Below, piece after piece: positions 1 through 11,231 of a stretch of DNA of 64,000 nt; position 1 is the first letter of the stretch; each line of letters starts with the position of its first letter. The notes beneath the pieces were generated by a model. That model made no database searches and was not told where the DNA came from. It saw nothing but the letters and a program-made list of their open reading frames with translations. Origin of the DNA: Symbiodinium natans (taxonomy: Eukaryota; Sar; Dinophyceae; Suessiales; Symbiodiniaceae); the NCBI GenBank assembly GCA_905221605.1, contig CAJNDS010002624.1, positions 1-64,000 of the forward strand, written 5' to 3'. A program made the translations under genes and the position numbers.

Positions 1-960
1 CCCCGCTTTTTTTAAGCCGTGCAGAGCGTGCTTCAAAGCCCAAGAAATTTGTTGACACCCATCATGTGAGCAGGGTGTTTGCAAATGGGGGGGGGGGCTG
101 CGCCCCCCCAACCGCCCCCCCGCTTCTGTTAAGCCGTACCAAGCGTGCTTCAAAGCCCGAGAAACTAGTTGAAAAAAAAGTATGAATCCGATGAAAATAT
201 AGAGGGAATGATAGAAACCAAGAAAACGAACCAAATAGGGTTTTCCCTAGGACAAACTAAGGAAAAGCAACGTGCGCTTTGACGTTTGACGAAATCCGTC
301 CAAAATGTAATCAGAAGAGGGTTTCCTTAGGAAAAACCAACGAAAACCTCGTTTTTTTTTCAAGCCGTGCAGAGCGTGCTTCAAAGCCCAAGAAACTTGT
401 TGACGCCCGTCATGTGAGCAGGGTGTTTGCAAATGGGGGGGGGGGAGAGGTGTTTTCCCCCAACCCCCCCCGCTTCTTTTAAGTCGTACCAAGCGTGCTT
501 CAAAGCCCAAGAAACTAGTTGAAAAGCATCGTGTGAGCATTGTGTTTGCAAATGGGGGGGGCTGCGCCCCCCCCAACCCCCCCGCTTTTTTTTGTTTTTT
601 AAGCCGTGCAGAGCGCGCTTCAAAGCCCAAGAAACTTGTTGACACCCATCATGTGAGCAGGGTGTTTGCAAATGGGGGGTGGCTGCGCCCCCCCCCAACC
701 CCCCCTGCTTCTTTTAAGCCGTACCAAGCGTGCTTCCCAACCCAAGAAACTAGTTGAAAAACATCGTGTGAGCATTGCAAATGGGGGGGGCTGCGCCCCC
801 CCCAACCCCCCCGCTTCTTTTAAGCTGTACCAAGCGTGCTTCAAAGCCCAAGAAACTAGTTGAAAAACATCGTGTGTGCATTGTGTTTGCAAATGGGGGG
901 GGCTGCGCCCCCCCCAACCCCCCCGCTTTTTTTAAGCCGTGCAGAGCGTGCTTCAACCTA
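1..960. repeat. Satellite of 104-120 bp units with G-run/C-run palindromes
   Basis: Units begin at about 14, 131, 362, 481, 601, 716, 822 and 934 with AAGCCGT(G/A)C and run through GAGCGTGCTTCAAAGCCC, AAGAAACT(A/T)GTTG, TGTTTGCAAATGGGGGG and the palindromic core GGGGGGGCTGCGCCCCCCC. Two subtypes (gtgcagagcg and gtaccaagcg) alternate, which suggests a dimeric higher-order unit. Open frames over 60 codons here are only translations of the repeat. The array continues beyond the left edge. Positions 181-350 interrupt it with a different repeat that recurs at 960-1110. Confidence 0.85.
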
Positions 961-1150
961 AGGGAAATTACAGGAAATCCGTCCAAAATGTAAAAAAATA
1001 GGTTTTTCCCTATGAAAAACCAACGAAAACCTCAGGGAAATGACAGAAAATCCGTCCAAAATGTAAGGAAAGTAGGGTTTTTCCTAGAGAAAACCAAGAA
1101 AATCGACCACAAAAAAAAAAAAAAAAAAAAAAAAAAAGCCCCAAAAAAAA
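960..1150. repeat. Degenerate repeat followed by poly-A tracts
   Basis: A motif of the form AAATCCGTCCAAAATGTAA followed by AGTAGGGTTTTTCCTAG occurs at about 290-335, 975-1015 and 1045-1090. The last copy runs into an A-run at about 1111-1137 and another at 1144-1156. No gene is supported. Confidence 0.6.
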
Positions 1151-1380
1151 AAAAAAGACCCAAAAAAAAACTCCACCCCTTTAGGGCCCCAAGCCCCTGA
1201 ATTCCCCAATCCTGAAAGCGCCAAAGCTGGATCTGAGAGGTTTTGGCAAACCCTAAACCCTAAACCCTAAACCCTAAGCCCTAAGCCCTAAACCCTAAAC
1301 CCTAAACCGAAAAAGCCTCAAGTGTCAGCTCCTAGGTACCAGAGTTGGCCTCTATTCCCTTTTAGGGTTTAGGGTTTAGG

Positions 1381-1504
1381 GCTTCTAGGACCCAGAGTAG
1401 GCCCTTCTTCCCTATTCTTAAGGGTTCAGGTTCCCCTCTAGGCCCCATCTCAACCAAAAGCAAGGGTACACTTTTTTGTTATTCCTAGGGTACTCTCGAG
1501 TCTA
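1381..1504. mobile_element. MITE-like element, family 3 (introner family), containing telomere-like core
   Basis: The left end CTAGGACCCAGAGTAGGCCC and the right end ATTCCTAGGGTACTC are imperfect inverted repeats of the type found in the intron at 60,605-60,721. Internal landmarks (CCCTTCTTCCC, GGTTCCCCTCTAGG, AAGGGTACAC) match the family. Confidence 0.5.
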
Positions 1505-1713
1505 GCCTCTTCTTTCTCGTCCCCAGCTCTTCAAGCTTCCCAAGCTTGACCACCGCCCCTTCTGCGGTTTCGTGTTTGGAGGGTTTCGGGTCTAGTTGTA
1601 AAAATGGGCAACACGCTGCAAACTCAGTTGGAACATGGATGATTAGAGCTGGAATTCCCTTTAGTATACTGTTGAGGCATGGGGATAAGGATGTTCCAAC
1701 GTTTTGGAGTTTA

Positions 1714-1809
1714 CCTAGGACCGGGAGTAGGCCCTTTGTTGTCCCCTCTTTTAGGCTTGAGGTTCCCTTGTAAACCAAAAAGGGCACCCTTCTTATTCCT
1801 AGGGTCTAG
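1714..1809. mobile_element. MITE-like element, family 3
   Basis: Runs from CCTAGGACCGGGAGTAGGCC to TTATTCCTAGGGTCTAG, with the family core GAGGTTCCCTTGTAAACC and AAAAAGGGCACCC. The termini are imperfect inverted repeats. Confidence 0.55.
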
Positions 1810-1815
1810 TTACTG

Positions 1816-1991
1816 TAAACCCTAAACCCTAAACCCTAAACCCTAAACCCTAAACCCTAAACCCTAAACCCTAAACCCTAAACCCTAAACCCTAAACCCT
1901 AAACCCTAAACCTAAACCCTAAACCCTAAACCCTAAACCCTAAACCCTAAACCCTAAACCCTAAACCCTAAACCCTAAACCCTAAACCCTA
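1816..1991. repeat. Telomere-like array (CCCTAAA)n
   Basis: About 25 near-perfect CCCTAAA heptamers, one of the longer arrays in the window, with one 6-base unit near 1911. It is internal, since unique sequence continues on both sides, so it is an interstitial telomere-like repeat and not a chromosome end. Confidence 0.9.
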
Positions 1992-2085
1992 CACGAGCTT
2001 GGCAAACGCGCATGCTCCGGAGCTGTTGACGACATCTGCTTGGTGCGGGGCGTAAGGTTGCGAGCGACCATGTCTAGGGCTTAGG
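1992..2085 (+). other. Open island between telomere-like arrays (possible exon)
   Basis: A non-repetitive 90-base island, open in one frame (starting ELGKRACSGAVDDICLV), lies between a CCCTAAA array and a TTTAGGG array. The length is within chance expectation, and no family is recognised. Confidence 0.15.
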
Positions 2086-2984
2086 GCTGAGGGCTTAGTG
2101 TATTTAGGGCTTAGGGTTTAGGGTTAGGGTTTAGGGTTTAGGGTTCAGGGTTTAGGGTTCAGGGTTTAGGGTTTAGGGTTTAGGGTGACCCTGTACTTAA
2201 GTGTTTCCCTTTGGCAAGGGCTCTAGCCTTTAAACCCCAACACCCAAAACCCCAAACACCAAACCCCAAACCCCAAACCCCAAGCCCCAAGCCCCAAACT
2301 CCAAACCCCACTCCCTAAACCCTAAACCCTAAACCCTAAACCCTAAACCCTAAACCCTAAACCCTAAACCCTAAACCCTAAACCCTAACCACTTAGACCC
2401 TGGAGTCGCGTCACGTTTTTGTTTTGCTCGGCCAGTTTTTTTTTCGTTTGTTCCCTTTTCTTTTTTTGCTCGGCCGCCGCGTCACACGCCCGGGGTGTTG
2501 TGTTGTGTACAAATACAATAGAAGAGGTCTTCCTATAAATGGAAAGAACATGGAGAGTATCCTCTGAAAGTACAGAGAAAATATAGGATCTTTTTATGAA
2601 AATTAGATCAAATAGAGTTTTTGGATGAACGTGTAGAGAAAACAGAGGGTTTTTCTTATGAGCAAAAATGTAGAATAACAAGCAAAAATGAGGTTGTTCT
2701 TTTGCTGGGCCAGCCGTGTGTCGAACAAAAAAAACACCGCGCTCGACCAGCCGCGTCCCGAAGCAAAACTACCGCCCAAGACGAAGGCCTGCAATAGCGC
2801 AAGTGAGTGGGTGACCCTAAACCCTAAACACTAAATCCTAAATCCGTAAACCCGAAGGCGCGTCCCGAACATAAAAGAAAGACGTGCCCGGAGCGCGCTT
2901 GTTGCTCGGCCAGCCGCGTCCCGAACAAAGAAGAAAACGCGTCCCGGGTGCGCCGTGGGTATTGTGCAGTTTTACTAAATGTCC

Positions 2985-3089
2985 AGAGGGTCCATTTGTA
3001 GTACCATGATGGAATTAGGTACCCCAAAACCCTATTTAGTATGGTATTTTGGTACCTAGTTCCAGAACAGTAATACAAATGGACCCTCT
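2985..3089. mobile_element. Foldback element with about 17-bp inverted ends
   Basis: Left end AGAGGGTCCATTTGTA and right end TACAAATGGACCCTCT are near-perfect inverted repeats. A second nested pair (GGAATTAGGTACC and GGTACCTAGTTCC) lies inside, so the whole 105 bases can fold into a long hairpin. No protein is encoded; it is MITE-like. Confidence 0.65.
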
Positions 3090-3479
3090 AGGAAAAGCAT
3101 AAGCTAGAGGTTTTCCTACCAACATCAAGCACGTCCCATCAATTGTATTTACAAACGAGGAGGGCTGCCGGTTGTGGGCGGGGGTCTCTTGCTTCAAAGC
3201 ATATGAATCCCTTTCCAGACCCATGATGTTTGCAACCACCCTTGTTTTGAAGATGTGCGCAGCTTGGTTCAAGGCATATTTCCCGAAGTAGGGGTACCTT
3301 TTCTACCCCAAAAGAATAGAATCCCCTAAATGACACCCCAAAAAGGGTTCCCCGACTGTCGGAAACCCCCATATGAATCCTATCCCTTGATGCGAGCATT
3401 GTATTTCCACCGTAGGCTGTTCCGGGGGCTGAGCCCCCAGCCCCGCGGCAGTTCGTTCGTGCATTTTCACCACCGGAAG

Positions 3480-3900
3480 CTCGAAAATTTGCTGAGAAAT
3501 CCTCTAGGTGTCCTTTCTAGTTGGAACACCTCTACACGTCCTTCATATGTTAGCAGTACACCATCTATATCCTTACACTATTCTAAAAGGCAGACACCTC
3601 TATGTGCTCCATATGTTCGCAGTACAACCTCTAAGTTTCTCTGTTTATTCAATAGGAAACCCTCTTTATCCTCTGCGTGTTTTTTAATGGAAAACCTCTG
3701 TTTCGTTTGTATTTCATAGTAACCCCTGCGTTTTCATGGAAACCCTTTATTTCCTTTGTCGTTAAGGAGGACAACCTCTATTTCCTTTGTATTCTACAGT
3801 GATAGGACAATCTCTATTTCCTTTGCATTGTAATTTCAACAAGGACAACCTCTACTTCCTCTTCTGTCTGTTAATAGGAAGCCCTATTCTTTTTTAATGA
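3480..3900. repeat. Degenerate 45-60 base repeat rich in CCTCTATTTCCTTTGT
   Basis: Motifs of the form CCTCTATTTCCTTTGTAT followed by AATAGGAAAACC recur at irregular 45-60 base spacing (3,640, 3,690, 3,745, 3,775, 3,812, 3,850). An open frame at 3,330-3,719 overlaps this and is probably a repeat shadow. A related sequence on the opposite strand lies at about 2,515-2,690. Confidence 0.5.
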
Positions 3901-5530
3901 TTGAAACCCTAAACCCCAAAACCCTAAAGCCTAAACCCTAAACCCTATACCCTATACCCTAAACCCTAAACCCTAAACCCTGAACCCTAAACTTCGGGCT
4001 TAAGTGATTTGTGTTTCGGGACCGAGGTGGGGAGCGGTTGGACAGCTTGAGGGCGCCGGATATCGGCCCCCCCCCCCCCCCCCCCCCCCCCCTCGGGCCC
4101 CGCTACACCATACAGGCCGCGGCCCTAAACCCTAAACCCTAACCCTAAACCCCAAACCCTAAACCCTAAACCCTAAACGGCCGAAGTTTTTTTTCTCCGA
4201 GCAATAGAAAACAAACAATGCCCCCTGGGTGCCCCGAGCATTTTTTGTGCCGGGCCAGCCGCGTGCCGAACAAAAAAAAAGGACGGCAAACGGCGTGAGT
4301 TACAAAAGCGCGTGCTGAACACCCTAAACCCTAAATCCTAAACCCTAAATCTTAAAGCGTATGGAACAAAAACAGAACACTCTTATCCTTAAGTCGCAAA
4401 CTCGCTATAATCGGACCCGAAGCCTTCCCGAAGCCCTTTAAGCCCCACACCCTAAACCCTGATAGCCAACCAGCCAACGGTTTAGGGTTTAGGGTTTAGG
4501 GTTTAGGGTTTAGGGTTTTTTCCTTAAACCCTAGAAGCCTAAACCCTAATGAGGGTTTAGGCTTTGGGGTTCGGGGTTTAGGGTTTAGGGTTTAAGGGTT
4601 AAAGGGTCTAGGGTTTAGGGAAACACAAACGTAATAAACCCCACCAGCCTAAGCCTAAACCCTCAACCCTAAACCCACAAGCCTAAGCCACACAGCGGGT
4701 GAGGAGGACGACCAGAAGCCCGACCTTTCTGATGACGAGGCGCAATCTTATGGAGTGCTCTTGGCTTATGGGATTATAGGGTTTAGGGTTAAGCGTTTAG
4801 GGTTTAGGGGTTAGTGTTTAGAGCCCTAAACCCCAAATCCTAACCCCTAAACCTTAACCCTCATGATGGGCGCTCCCTTGAATGGGGCACCCCTGTTTCA
4901 GTACTCCGATATGGTTGCCCTTCACTTCAGAATGTGTTGTAAAGAGCTGTATATACAAAGAAACCCTAAAGCCTAAACCCTAAACCGCACATATGCAGCT
5001 CTTGCAGAGGCTTAAAGGGCTTCTGGGGTTGATTGTGCCTTTCTTCCATTGGGTCTAAAGTCTGTAAATGGCAAACCCTAAATCCTAAACCCTAGACCCA
5101 AAACCTTAAACCTACCCACTTCGGGCTATTGGGGTTATAAGGGCTTATTTGGGCTTATTGGGTTTTTGTTTTTAGATGGGGTTTATGGGGTTTACAGGGC
5201 TCCCAGTGCTTTTTATCGGGCCCATCACGCGTACAGGGCTTAGGGTTTAGGGTTTGGAGTTTGGGGTTTACGGTTGAAATGAGTTCACGGCAGAGGGCCT
5301 TAAGATTCAAGGCTCTTGCTACCACTCGGATACACATTGAAGACCCAGGACCTAAACTCTAAACCTTAAACCCTAAACCCCAAACCCTAAACCCTAAACC
5401 CTAAACCCTAAACCCTAAACCCTAAACCCTAAACCTTTACTCCATCCCTGAGTGGAACCCGTTTCTGCGAGGTGGAGAAGATGAAGGCGCAGGCATTGCG
5501 AGCTGTCGTGCAGGCACAGGGCTTGCCCAG

Positions 5531-5634
5531 CTTAGGGTTCAGGGTTCAGGGTTCAGGGTTCAGGGTTCAGGGTTTAGGGTTTAGGGTTTAGGGTTTAGGG
5601 TTTAGGGTTTAGGGTTTAGGGTTTAGGGTTTAGA
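5531..5634. repeat. Telomere-like array with TTCAGGG and TTTAGGG blocks
   Basis: Consecutive TTCAGGG units switch to TTTAGGG units within one array, then decay into TTTTTAGGG. Homogeneous variant blocks suggest local amplification of single units. Confidence 0.85.
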
Positions 5635-6080
5635 GTTTTTAGGGTTTTTAGGGTTTTTAGGGTGTCTTAGGGTGTAGGGGTTCGGGTTAAGGCTAGAGGG
5701 CTCAGGGCCTGGGATCTGCAGGGCTTTGGGCTTATTGGGGTTGCTTAGGGTCTTTAGAGTTGAGGCTCTTTTAGGCTTTAGGGTTTAGGGTTTCGGGTTT
5801 AGGGTTTCGGGCTTAGGGTGAGTGTTCCTGAGTAATACGAGGTGTGTTGTATGCTTGCCTGCCGGCGCAGGGCCTGCAGTTTCAGGATACTCCTAAACCC
5901 TAAACCCTAAACCCTAAACCCTAAACCCTAAACCCTAAACCCTAAACCCTAAACCCTAAACCCTAAACCCTAAACCGCCTATAGTGGAAGGCCCTCTAAA
6001 AAGCACACGAGGGCTGGATGCCCAGAATTGGGGAGGCAGATTGGTTTTGGGGGCATTCTTAGGATGTTGGGCTCTGGTTT

Positions 6081-6320
6081 AGTTTGGGGTTTAGGGTTTA
6101 GGGTTTAGGGTTTAGGGTTTAGGGTTTAGGGTTTAGGGTTTAGGGTTTAGGGTTTAGGGTTTAGGGTTTAGGGTTAGGGTTTAGGGTTTAGGGTGTACGG
6201 TTTAGGGTGTACGGTTTAGGGTTTAGGGATACTAAACCCTAAACCCTAAACCCTCAACCCTCAACCCTAAACCCTAAACCCTAAACCCTAAACCCTAAAC
6301 CCTAAACCCTAAACCCTAGG
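6081..6320. repeat. Facing telomere-like arrays (TTTAGGG then CCCTAAA)
   Basis: A TTTAGGG array at about 6,081-6,228 is followed after a few bases by a CCCTAAA array at about 6,237-6,318. Together they form an inverted repeat able to pair over some 80 bases. Confidence 0.85.
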
Positions 6321-6499
6321 CGTCAGGCTGTAATCCAGGACCGACTCTCACACCCTAGCTTGTTGTTTTGGCTGCCGCTTCAGACAGATTAGCCTTTCAG
6401 CTCATGCGCGCTCACTATAGGGTTTAGGGTTTAGGGTTTAGGGTTTAGGGTTTCGGGTTTCGGGTTCCGGGTTTCGGGTTTAGGGTTTAGGGACCCCTG

Positions 6500-6730
6500 T
6501 GTTGAGGGTTCGGGGGTCTAGGATGCAGCAGGATCCCCTGTCTACGGCGCAGCTCCGCATGCGAAGACGCCGTATGTGAAGAAGTTTATTGCAGCCTTGT
6601 TTCGAAAGTTGAGGAAGTGTAAGGGGGCCGTTTACCTTTTAAATGAGGAAGAAGGGCCCTTATTGCAACTAAAGCTATATGCCTTTAATAAGGGTGGGTT
6701 GGGCTTCTCACCAGGGGTACCAATTGTACA
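6500..6730 (+). other. Open island (possible exon)
   Basis: A frame is open from about 6,536 to a TAG at about 6,733 (includes TPYVKKFIAALFRKLRKCKG), roughly 65 codons of non-repetitive sequence between arrays. The second half contains foldback-like motifs (AGGGCCCTTATTG), so only the first half may be exon. No family is recognised. Confidence 0.25.
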
Positions 6731-7101
6731 TTAGGGGGTACTCCATGTGTAGGACCTACCCATAGCAAGGGTCCTATAGTTTCACCCCAAACCCTAAACC
6801 CTCAACCCTAAGCCCTACACCCTAAACCCTAAACCCTAAACCCTAAACCCTAAACCCTAAACCCTAAACCCTAAACCCTAAACCGCAGAAAGCTCGGGTT
6901 GCTAGACTTATCGAAGCCCATCTTGCCACGCAGGATGACTGCCCAGCTTTGGCGGAGGCTCCGTGCAAGAACTCTAACCCCAATTAGTTTAGGGTGTAGG
7001 GTTTAGGGTTTAGGGTTTAGGGTTTAGGGTTTAGGGTTTAGGGTTTAGGGTGTAGGGTTTAGGGTTTAGGGTTTAGAGGTACGGGTTACGGGTTTAGGCT
7101 A

Positions 7102-7241
7102 GGAGGCTCCAAGACCTTTACCCTTTCGACTCAGCAGATGTTAAGGAGGTTCAATTTTTCTTGGGCCTTTAGCGCCATTACTTCCAACAAAGAGGGGAGC
7201 TCTGGCGGGGAGATTCCTGGCTTGCGGGTGGAGGTTGCTCT
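7102..7241 (+). other. Open island of 46 codons (possible exon)
   Basis: The frame beginning GSKTFTLSTQQMLRRFNF is open until a TGA at 7,239-7,241. It lies between a TTTAGGG array and a G-run plus another array. Composition is protein-like and not low-complexity; function is unknown. Confidence 0.3.
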
Positions 7242-7276
7242 ATGAGTTGGTGAAAAGGGGGGGGGGGGGGGGGGGT

Positions 7277-7384
7277 GTTAGGGTTTAGGGTTTAGGGTTT
7301 AGGGTTTAGGGTTTAGGGTTTAGGGTTTAGGGTTCAGGGTTTAGGGTTTAGGGTTTAGGGTTTAGGGTTTAGGGTTTAGGTTTT
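7277..7384. repeat. Telomere-like array (TTTAGGG)n after a G-run
   Basis: About 15 TTTAGGG units directly follow a run of about 18 G at 7,257-7,275. The G-run plus G-rich repeats on one strand is a strong candidate for quadruplex structure. Confidence 0.85.
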
Positions 7385-8932
7385 GGGGCGTAGGGGTTCC
7401 TTTTTGGGCTCAAGTGCAATACTCCTTAGAGCTTAGGGATCTGATGAAGGCTTCGTGAAGGCTTCATCCAACCAGGGAGGTTTAGGGTTGAGGATTTAGG
7501 GTGTAGAGGGTAGAGGGTTTAGGGTTTAGGGTTTAGGGTTTAGGGTTCAGGGTTTAGGGTTTAGGAGGCTAGGAGCCCAAAGAAGCATCAGGATTACAAC
7601 CTTATAATCCGTACAGAAGTACGACACAGTTTAGGGTTTACGGTTTAGGGTTTTGGGTTTAGGGTTTAGGGCTTCAGAATGCACAGTCTTGAACAGACCC
7701 CCTGTACCCCCGAGAATCCCACAAAAGGTGTAGGGTCTAGGGTTCCCTAGGCCCGAAAAGGATTTGCGGAGCCCGTGTCCCCTCAAGCGTAAACCTGAAC
7801 CCTCATCCCTATGCCCTGTTTGCTCGAAGGTCCTCATGCGCGTCCGGCGAACTGTGTGGTCGAGGTAGTATGTCTGCAAGGGTTTGGGCTATTGAGGTTG
7901 TTGAAGGGTCTGGGGGCTTTAGCTTTGTGCCTTCTTCTTGGGGGATGGGGTTGGGGTGGGGGGGGGGGGAGTGAGGTGGCTTTTTGGTCTTAGCACTCAT
8001 GGTCGTGAGGTGCTTGTAAGGGACATCAAAACACCATCCCAGACGCCAGTGCGCTCGGTTTGCTCGACGGGGCGCAGCTATGCCGCTGTAGGTCTAGGGT
8101 ATAGTGTTTAGGGTTTAGGGCCTAAGCACAGAGATTCTAGTGTTTAGGGCTTAAGTGCAGGGATTGCCCTAAACCCTAAACCCCAAACCCTAATTCCTGA
8201 TGGGAGTTTCTTGCCTTGAGCCTCGCGTGGACAAAGGTGGGAGAACAAGGCGGGCAAGGATCTGCTGACGCTGTCGCAGGCAGGGCAACATCGGTCTTGA
8301 GGTTGCCCCGACGTTCTCTTTAGACACCCCGAAACCCGAAACCCTAAACTCTAAACCCTGAAGAGTTCGGCCTAGCACTGTGAGGAGGGTTTAGGTTCAG
8401 GGTTCAGGGTCTAGGGTTTAGGGTTAAGGGTGATTAAGGATTGGTACCTCCAAAGCTGGAGTTAGGATTTGGGGTTTAGGGTTTCGAGGGTTTGGGGTTT
8501 CGGGTTTAGAGCCCAGGGTCTTAGTCTCTAGGGTTCGAGGTTCTAGACGAGGATGCCCAACGACTGTCCCGAACCCATGCTTTGAACCCATGCTTTTTTG
8601 CAATCCGTGGATAGGCAGACTTGCGAAAGCCTGACACCGCAGCGTCAATTTCAGCTCATACTGTGCATATAACCCTAAACCCTAAACCCTAAACCCTAAA
8701 CCCTAAACCCTAAACCCTAAACCTAAACTCTGAACCGTAAACCCGATGGCAGCAGTGGTCCATGAGAGACAATAGATGAGAAAGAGCTGAAGCAAGAAAG
8801 CCCAGACCGTACCCAGCAAACCCTCAGCCTTGTCCTGTAAAGTCCTAGAAATGCCAAAGTCCAAACTCCTGCCTAGCAGCTTCCTAAACCCTAAACCCTA
8901 AACCCTAAGCCCTAAACCCTAAACCCTAAACC

Positions 8933-9020
8933 CCAGACCACGAGGAGCGCGGCTCGTCAAGCGTGTACTCGCTCCTCGCCAAGGCACCACTTGTGCAGAT
9001 TGCCACCATGCTCGAGACCC
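8933..9020 (+). other. Open island (possible exon)
   Basis: The frame includes DHEERGSSSVYSLLAKAPLV and stays open into a C/A-rich tract and an AT-rich microsatellite (9,040-9,200). It is bounded on the left by a CCCTAAA array. The longer open frame (8,963-9,232) is mostly translated microsatellite. Confidence 0.3.
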
Positions 9021-9039
9021 CCCCCAAAAAAAAGTATGT

Positions 9040-9195
9040 ATATAAATATATATGTATGTATATATATATACTGCAAACATACATATGTATGCTATACATA
9101 TATATATATATATTTATATTTATATTTATATTTATATTTATATTTAGTATGCAAGCATTATTTATATGTCTATATATATATATACAAACAAAAGT
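9040..9195. repeat. AT-rich microsatellite (TATA and TTTATA units)
   Basis: Runs of TATA are interrupted by TTTATA repeats. Several alternate open frames across it are low-complexity translations. Confidence 0.85.
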
Positions 9196-9244
9196 AAGCA
9201 CTAAACCCCCCAAACCCAAAAACAAACTTTAAAAACCCTAAGCC

Positions 9245-9362
9245 CTAAGCCCGAATCCCTCAAGCCCTCCATCGAGGGAATTAGGTCCCCAATATCTGTC
9301 TATACAGATGTATACCCTTGAAGGGATTCTACAGGATTCCCTCGTTCCCTACGAAGAACCAA
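9245..9362. mobile_element. MITE-like element, family 4 (diverged copy)
   Basis: Contains CCCTTGAAGGGATTC and the right end ATTCCCTCGTTCCCTACGA followed by AGAAC, matching the family at 10,118-10,202 and 31,425-31,541. The left end is diverged. Confidence 0.4.
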
Positions 9363-9659
9363 TAAGTATAACACTAACAACCCCCAAGCCTCCACTTCTT
9401 CAGAAGTTTTCGCACAGAAGACACTGGACTTCAGGTTTTAAGGGTGCAGGGTTTAGGGTTTGGGGTTTAGGGTTTACTAGGGTGGTGGGGTCTACAGCTG
9501 GGATTTGCAAGGGTAGGTTCCCGTATAAAGTACCCAACCCCAAAAAGGGTACCCTCTGGGCTACCAGGTTTGCAAGAAGTTGCCAAGGCTGCCATGGGTT
9601 TGAAAAGACTGCTACGTAGGCCTCAATGCTTTCACCCGACAAGCCCCAAAGCCTCTGGA

Positions 9660-9775
9660 AACCCTAAACCCTAAACCCTAAACCCTAAACCCTAAACCCT
9701 AAACCCTAAACCCTAAACCCTAAACCCTAAACCCTAAACCCTAAACCCTAAACCCTAAACCCTAAACCCTAAACC
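9660..9775. repeat. Telomere-like array (CCCTAAA)n
   Basis: About 16 perfect CCCTAAA heptamers with unique sequence on both sides. Confidence 0.9.
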
Positions 9776-10028
9776 TGCAGCACGGAGCCCGCAAAACACC
9801 CTGGCCCTGGCGGCAGAGCTTCGGTGGGAGTGGATTTGAGGATTCGGGGCAATGGACCAGCATGGGCTCTTAGGCCTTATCATCCCCCTAACCAACCCTA
9901 TAAAGGGTTTAGGGTTTTAGGGTTTAGGGTTTAGGGTTTAGGGTTTTCGGGCTTATAGGGTATAATAGCCCATGCAGGGATTGGGGTTGAAGGGAGTCTT
10001 AGACGCCACCCAAAACCCCACTAAGTGG

Positions 10029-10117
10029 AAGCTCCAGCTTTTTGCAGTCGCTGGGCATGGTCAAAGAAGTCAAGCGCGAGCCGTTCGAGGAGCGACAGGC
10101 GCGGTCTGGGGCTGCGG
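10029..10117 (+). other. Open island abutting a MITE (possible exon)
   Basis: The frame containing MVKEVKREPFEERQARSGAA is charged and helix-like. It runs directly into the family 4 element at 10,118, whose first codons supply the stop. An element sitting exactly at the end of an open frame is what an introner-type intron would look like. Confidence 0.35.
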
Positions 10118-10202
10118 GTTCTTAGTAGGGAATGACGGAATGAGTGCCCTATATAATCCCTTAAAGGGTGTATATCTAATTCCCTCATTCCCTGCTAAGA
10201 AC
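10118..10202. mobile_element. MITE-like element, family 4
   Basis: Left end GTTCTTAGTAGGGAATGA and right end TCATTCCCTGCTAAGAAC are inverted repeats, with the internal palindrome CCCTTAAAGGG. Flanks are similar on both sides (GCTGCGG and GATGCGG), a possible imperfect target duplication. Confidence 0.7.
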
Positions 10203-10439
10203 GATGCGGGGTTTCGGGTTGCGCCGTGAAAGGTTTGGTTCAGGGTCTATGGAGTTGCGCATGGTTTCGGGTGCAGGCTTTAGGGTTTAGGGTTTTGGGT
10301 TTAGGGTGTAGGGTTTAGGAGGGTTTAAGGCTAGGCAGGCCCTGGGGGGTAGTTCATTTTGTTCCCTTGGTTGGGTGTGAGAGGATCATGTATAGGAATA
10401 CCCCTAGGCCCTAAACCCTACACCCTAAATCCTTTGCTT

Positions 10440-11133
10440 TTCAGAGAGTTTTACGGGCCAAACTAGAAAAGGTTTCGGAGCTGAGAACGTAGGGTTCATT
10501 CTTTTTTAGGATCCCTAAAGCCGAAACGCCTAGCCCTAACCCTGAACCCTCAACCCGAAACCCTAGCTTGTACGGATTGGGTTGACCGGCTTCAACGTGT
10601 TTTTAACAAGGCTTAGGGGGTTGGGTTTCGGGTTTAGGGGTTTGGGGTTTCGGGGTCAAGGGTTTAGGATTCAGGGGTTTAGGATTCAGGGGTTTAGGGT
10701 TCAGGGTTTTCCCCTGCAGGGTTCCTGGAAGACGAATTCAGAGGTTCTGGCTTAGGGGAAGAATTCGGATGAATTTCAAAGGCTCCGTACGAAACTGAAG
10801 CAAGCTGTCCCCAACCCTAAACCCTAAACCTTAACCCTAAACCCTAAACACCTTAGTTCAACTTGAAGCCCACTGCATGCCTTCACCCGCAAGACCTGAT
10901 CGCTTGAGCTCCACAGGCAATCGTTTAGGATTGAGGACTTAGGGTTGAAGGTTGGCCAACCCTACACTTCAAAGTCCTGGACTCTACACCCCCAAGGCCG
11001 AAAACCAATTTATGATTTTAAACCTTCTCCGCCCCAAACCCTAAAACTCAAACCCTGCCTTCAGACTGTTTGGGTCTTCGTCAACGGTGATGTGCAGCCG
11101 CGTCGGGCGACAGTTCTCGAGGACAGATTGTGC
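10440..11133 (+). other. Cluster of small exon-like islands separated by telomere-like repeats
   Basis: Open, protein-like islands lie at about 10,446-10,491 (RVLRAKLEKVSELRT, after a pyrimidine-rich TTTGCTTTTCAG), 10,564-10,608 (ACTDWVDRLQRVFNK), 10,758-10,811 (GKNSDEFQRLRTKLKQAVP), 10,859-10,914 (QLEAHCMPSPARPDRLSST) and 11,062-11,133 (TVWVFVNGDVQPRRATV). The second and third can be joined in frame at a GC donor and AG acceptor that share the direct repeat GGCTTAGGGG. The other joins are unproven, and each island alone is short. Confidence 0.3.
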
Positions 11134-11231
11134 GGGTTTACGAACATAGGGGACCCGTAAAATAGACCCCGAATAGTAGGATTCCCTTACAGTAAGAACC
11201 CCAAATAAGGTACCCCTACTTTCGGAAACCC
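11134..11231. mobile_element. MITE-like element, family 5
   Basis: Left end GGGTTTACGAACATAGGGG and right end CCCCTACTTTCGGAAACCC are imperfect inverted repeats. Related sequences occur at 3,273-3,372, 21,939-22,027 and 32,345-32,430. Confidence 0.6.

Noticed and set aside
1816-1991. Chromosome end (true telomere)
   Set aside because: Unique sequence continues on both sides, and arrays with both orientations recur over the whole window; nothing marks a terminal array.
7398-7416. Relict dinoflagellate spliced-leader end (TTTTGGCTCAAG)
   Set aside because: The sequence CTTTTTGGGCTCAAG differs by an extra G and has no downstream retroposed coding sequence; the match is probably chance.
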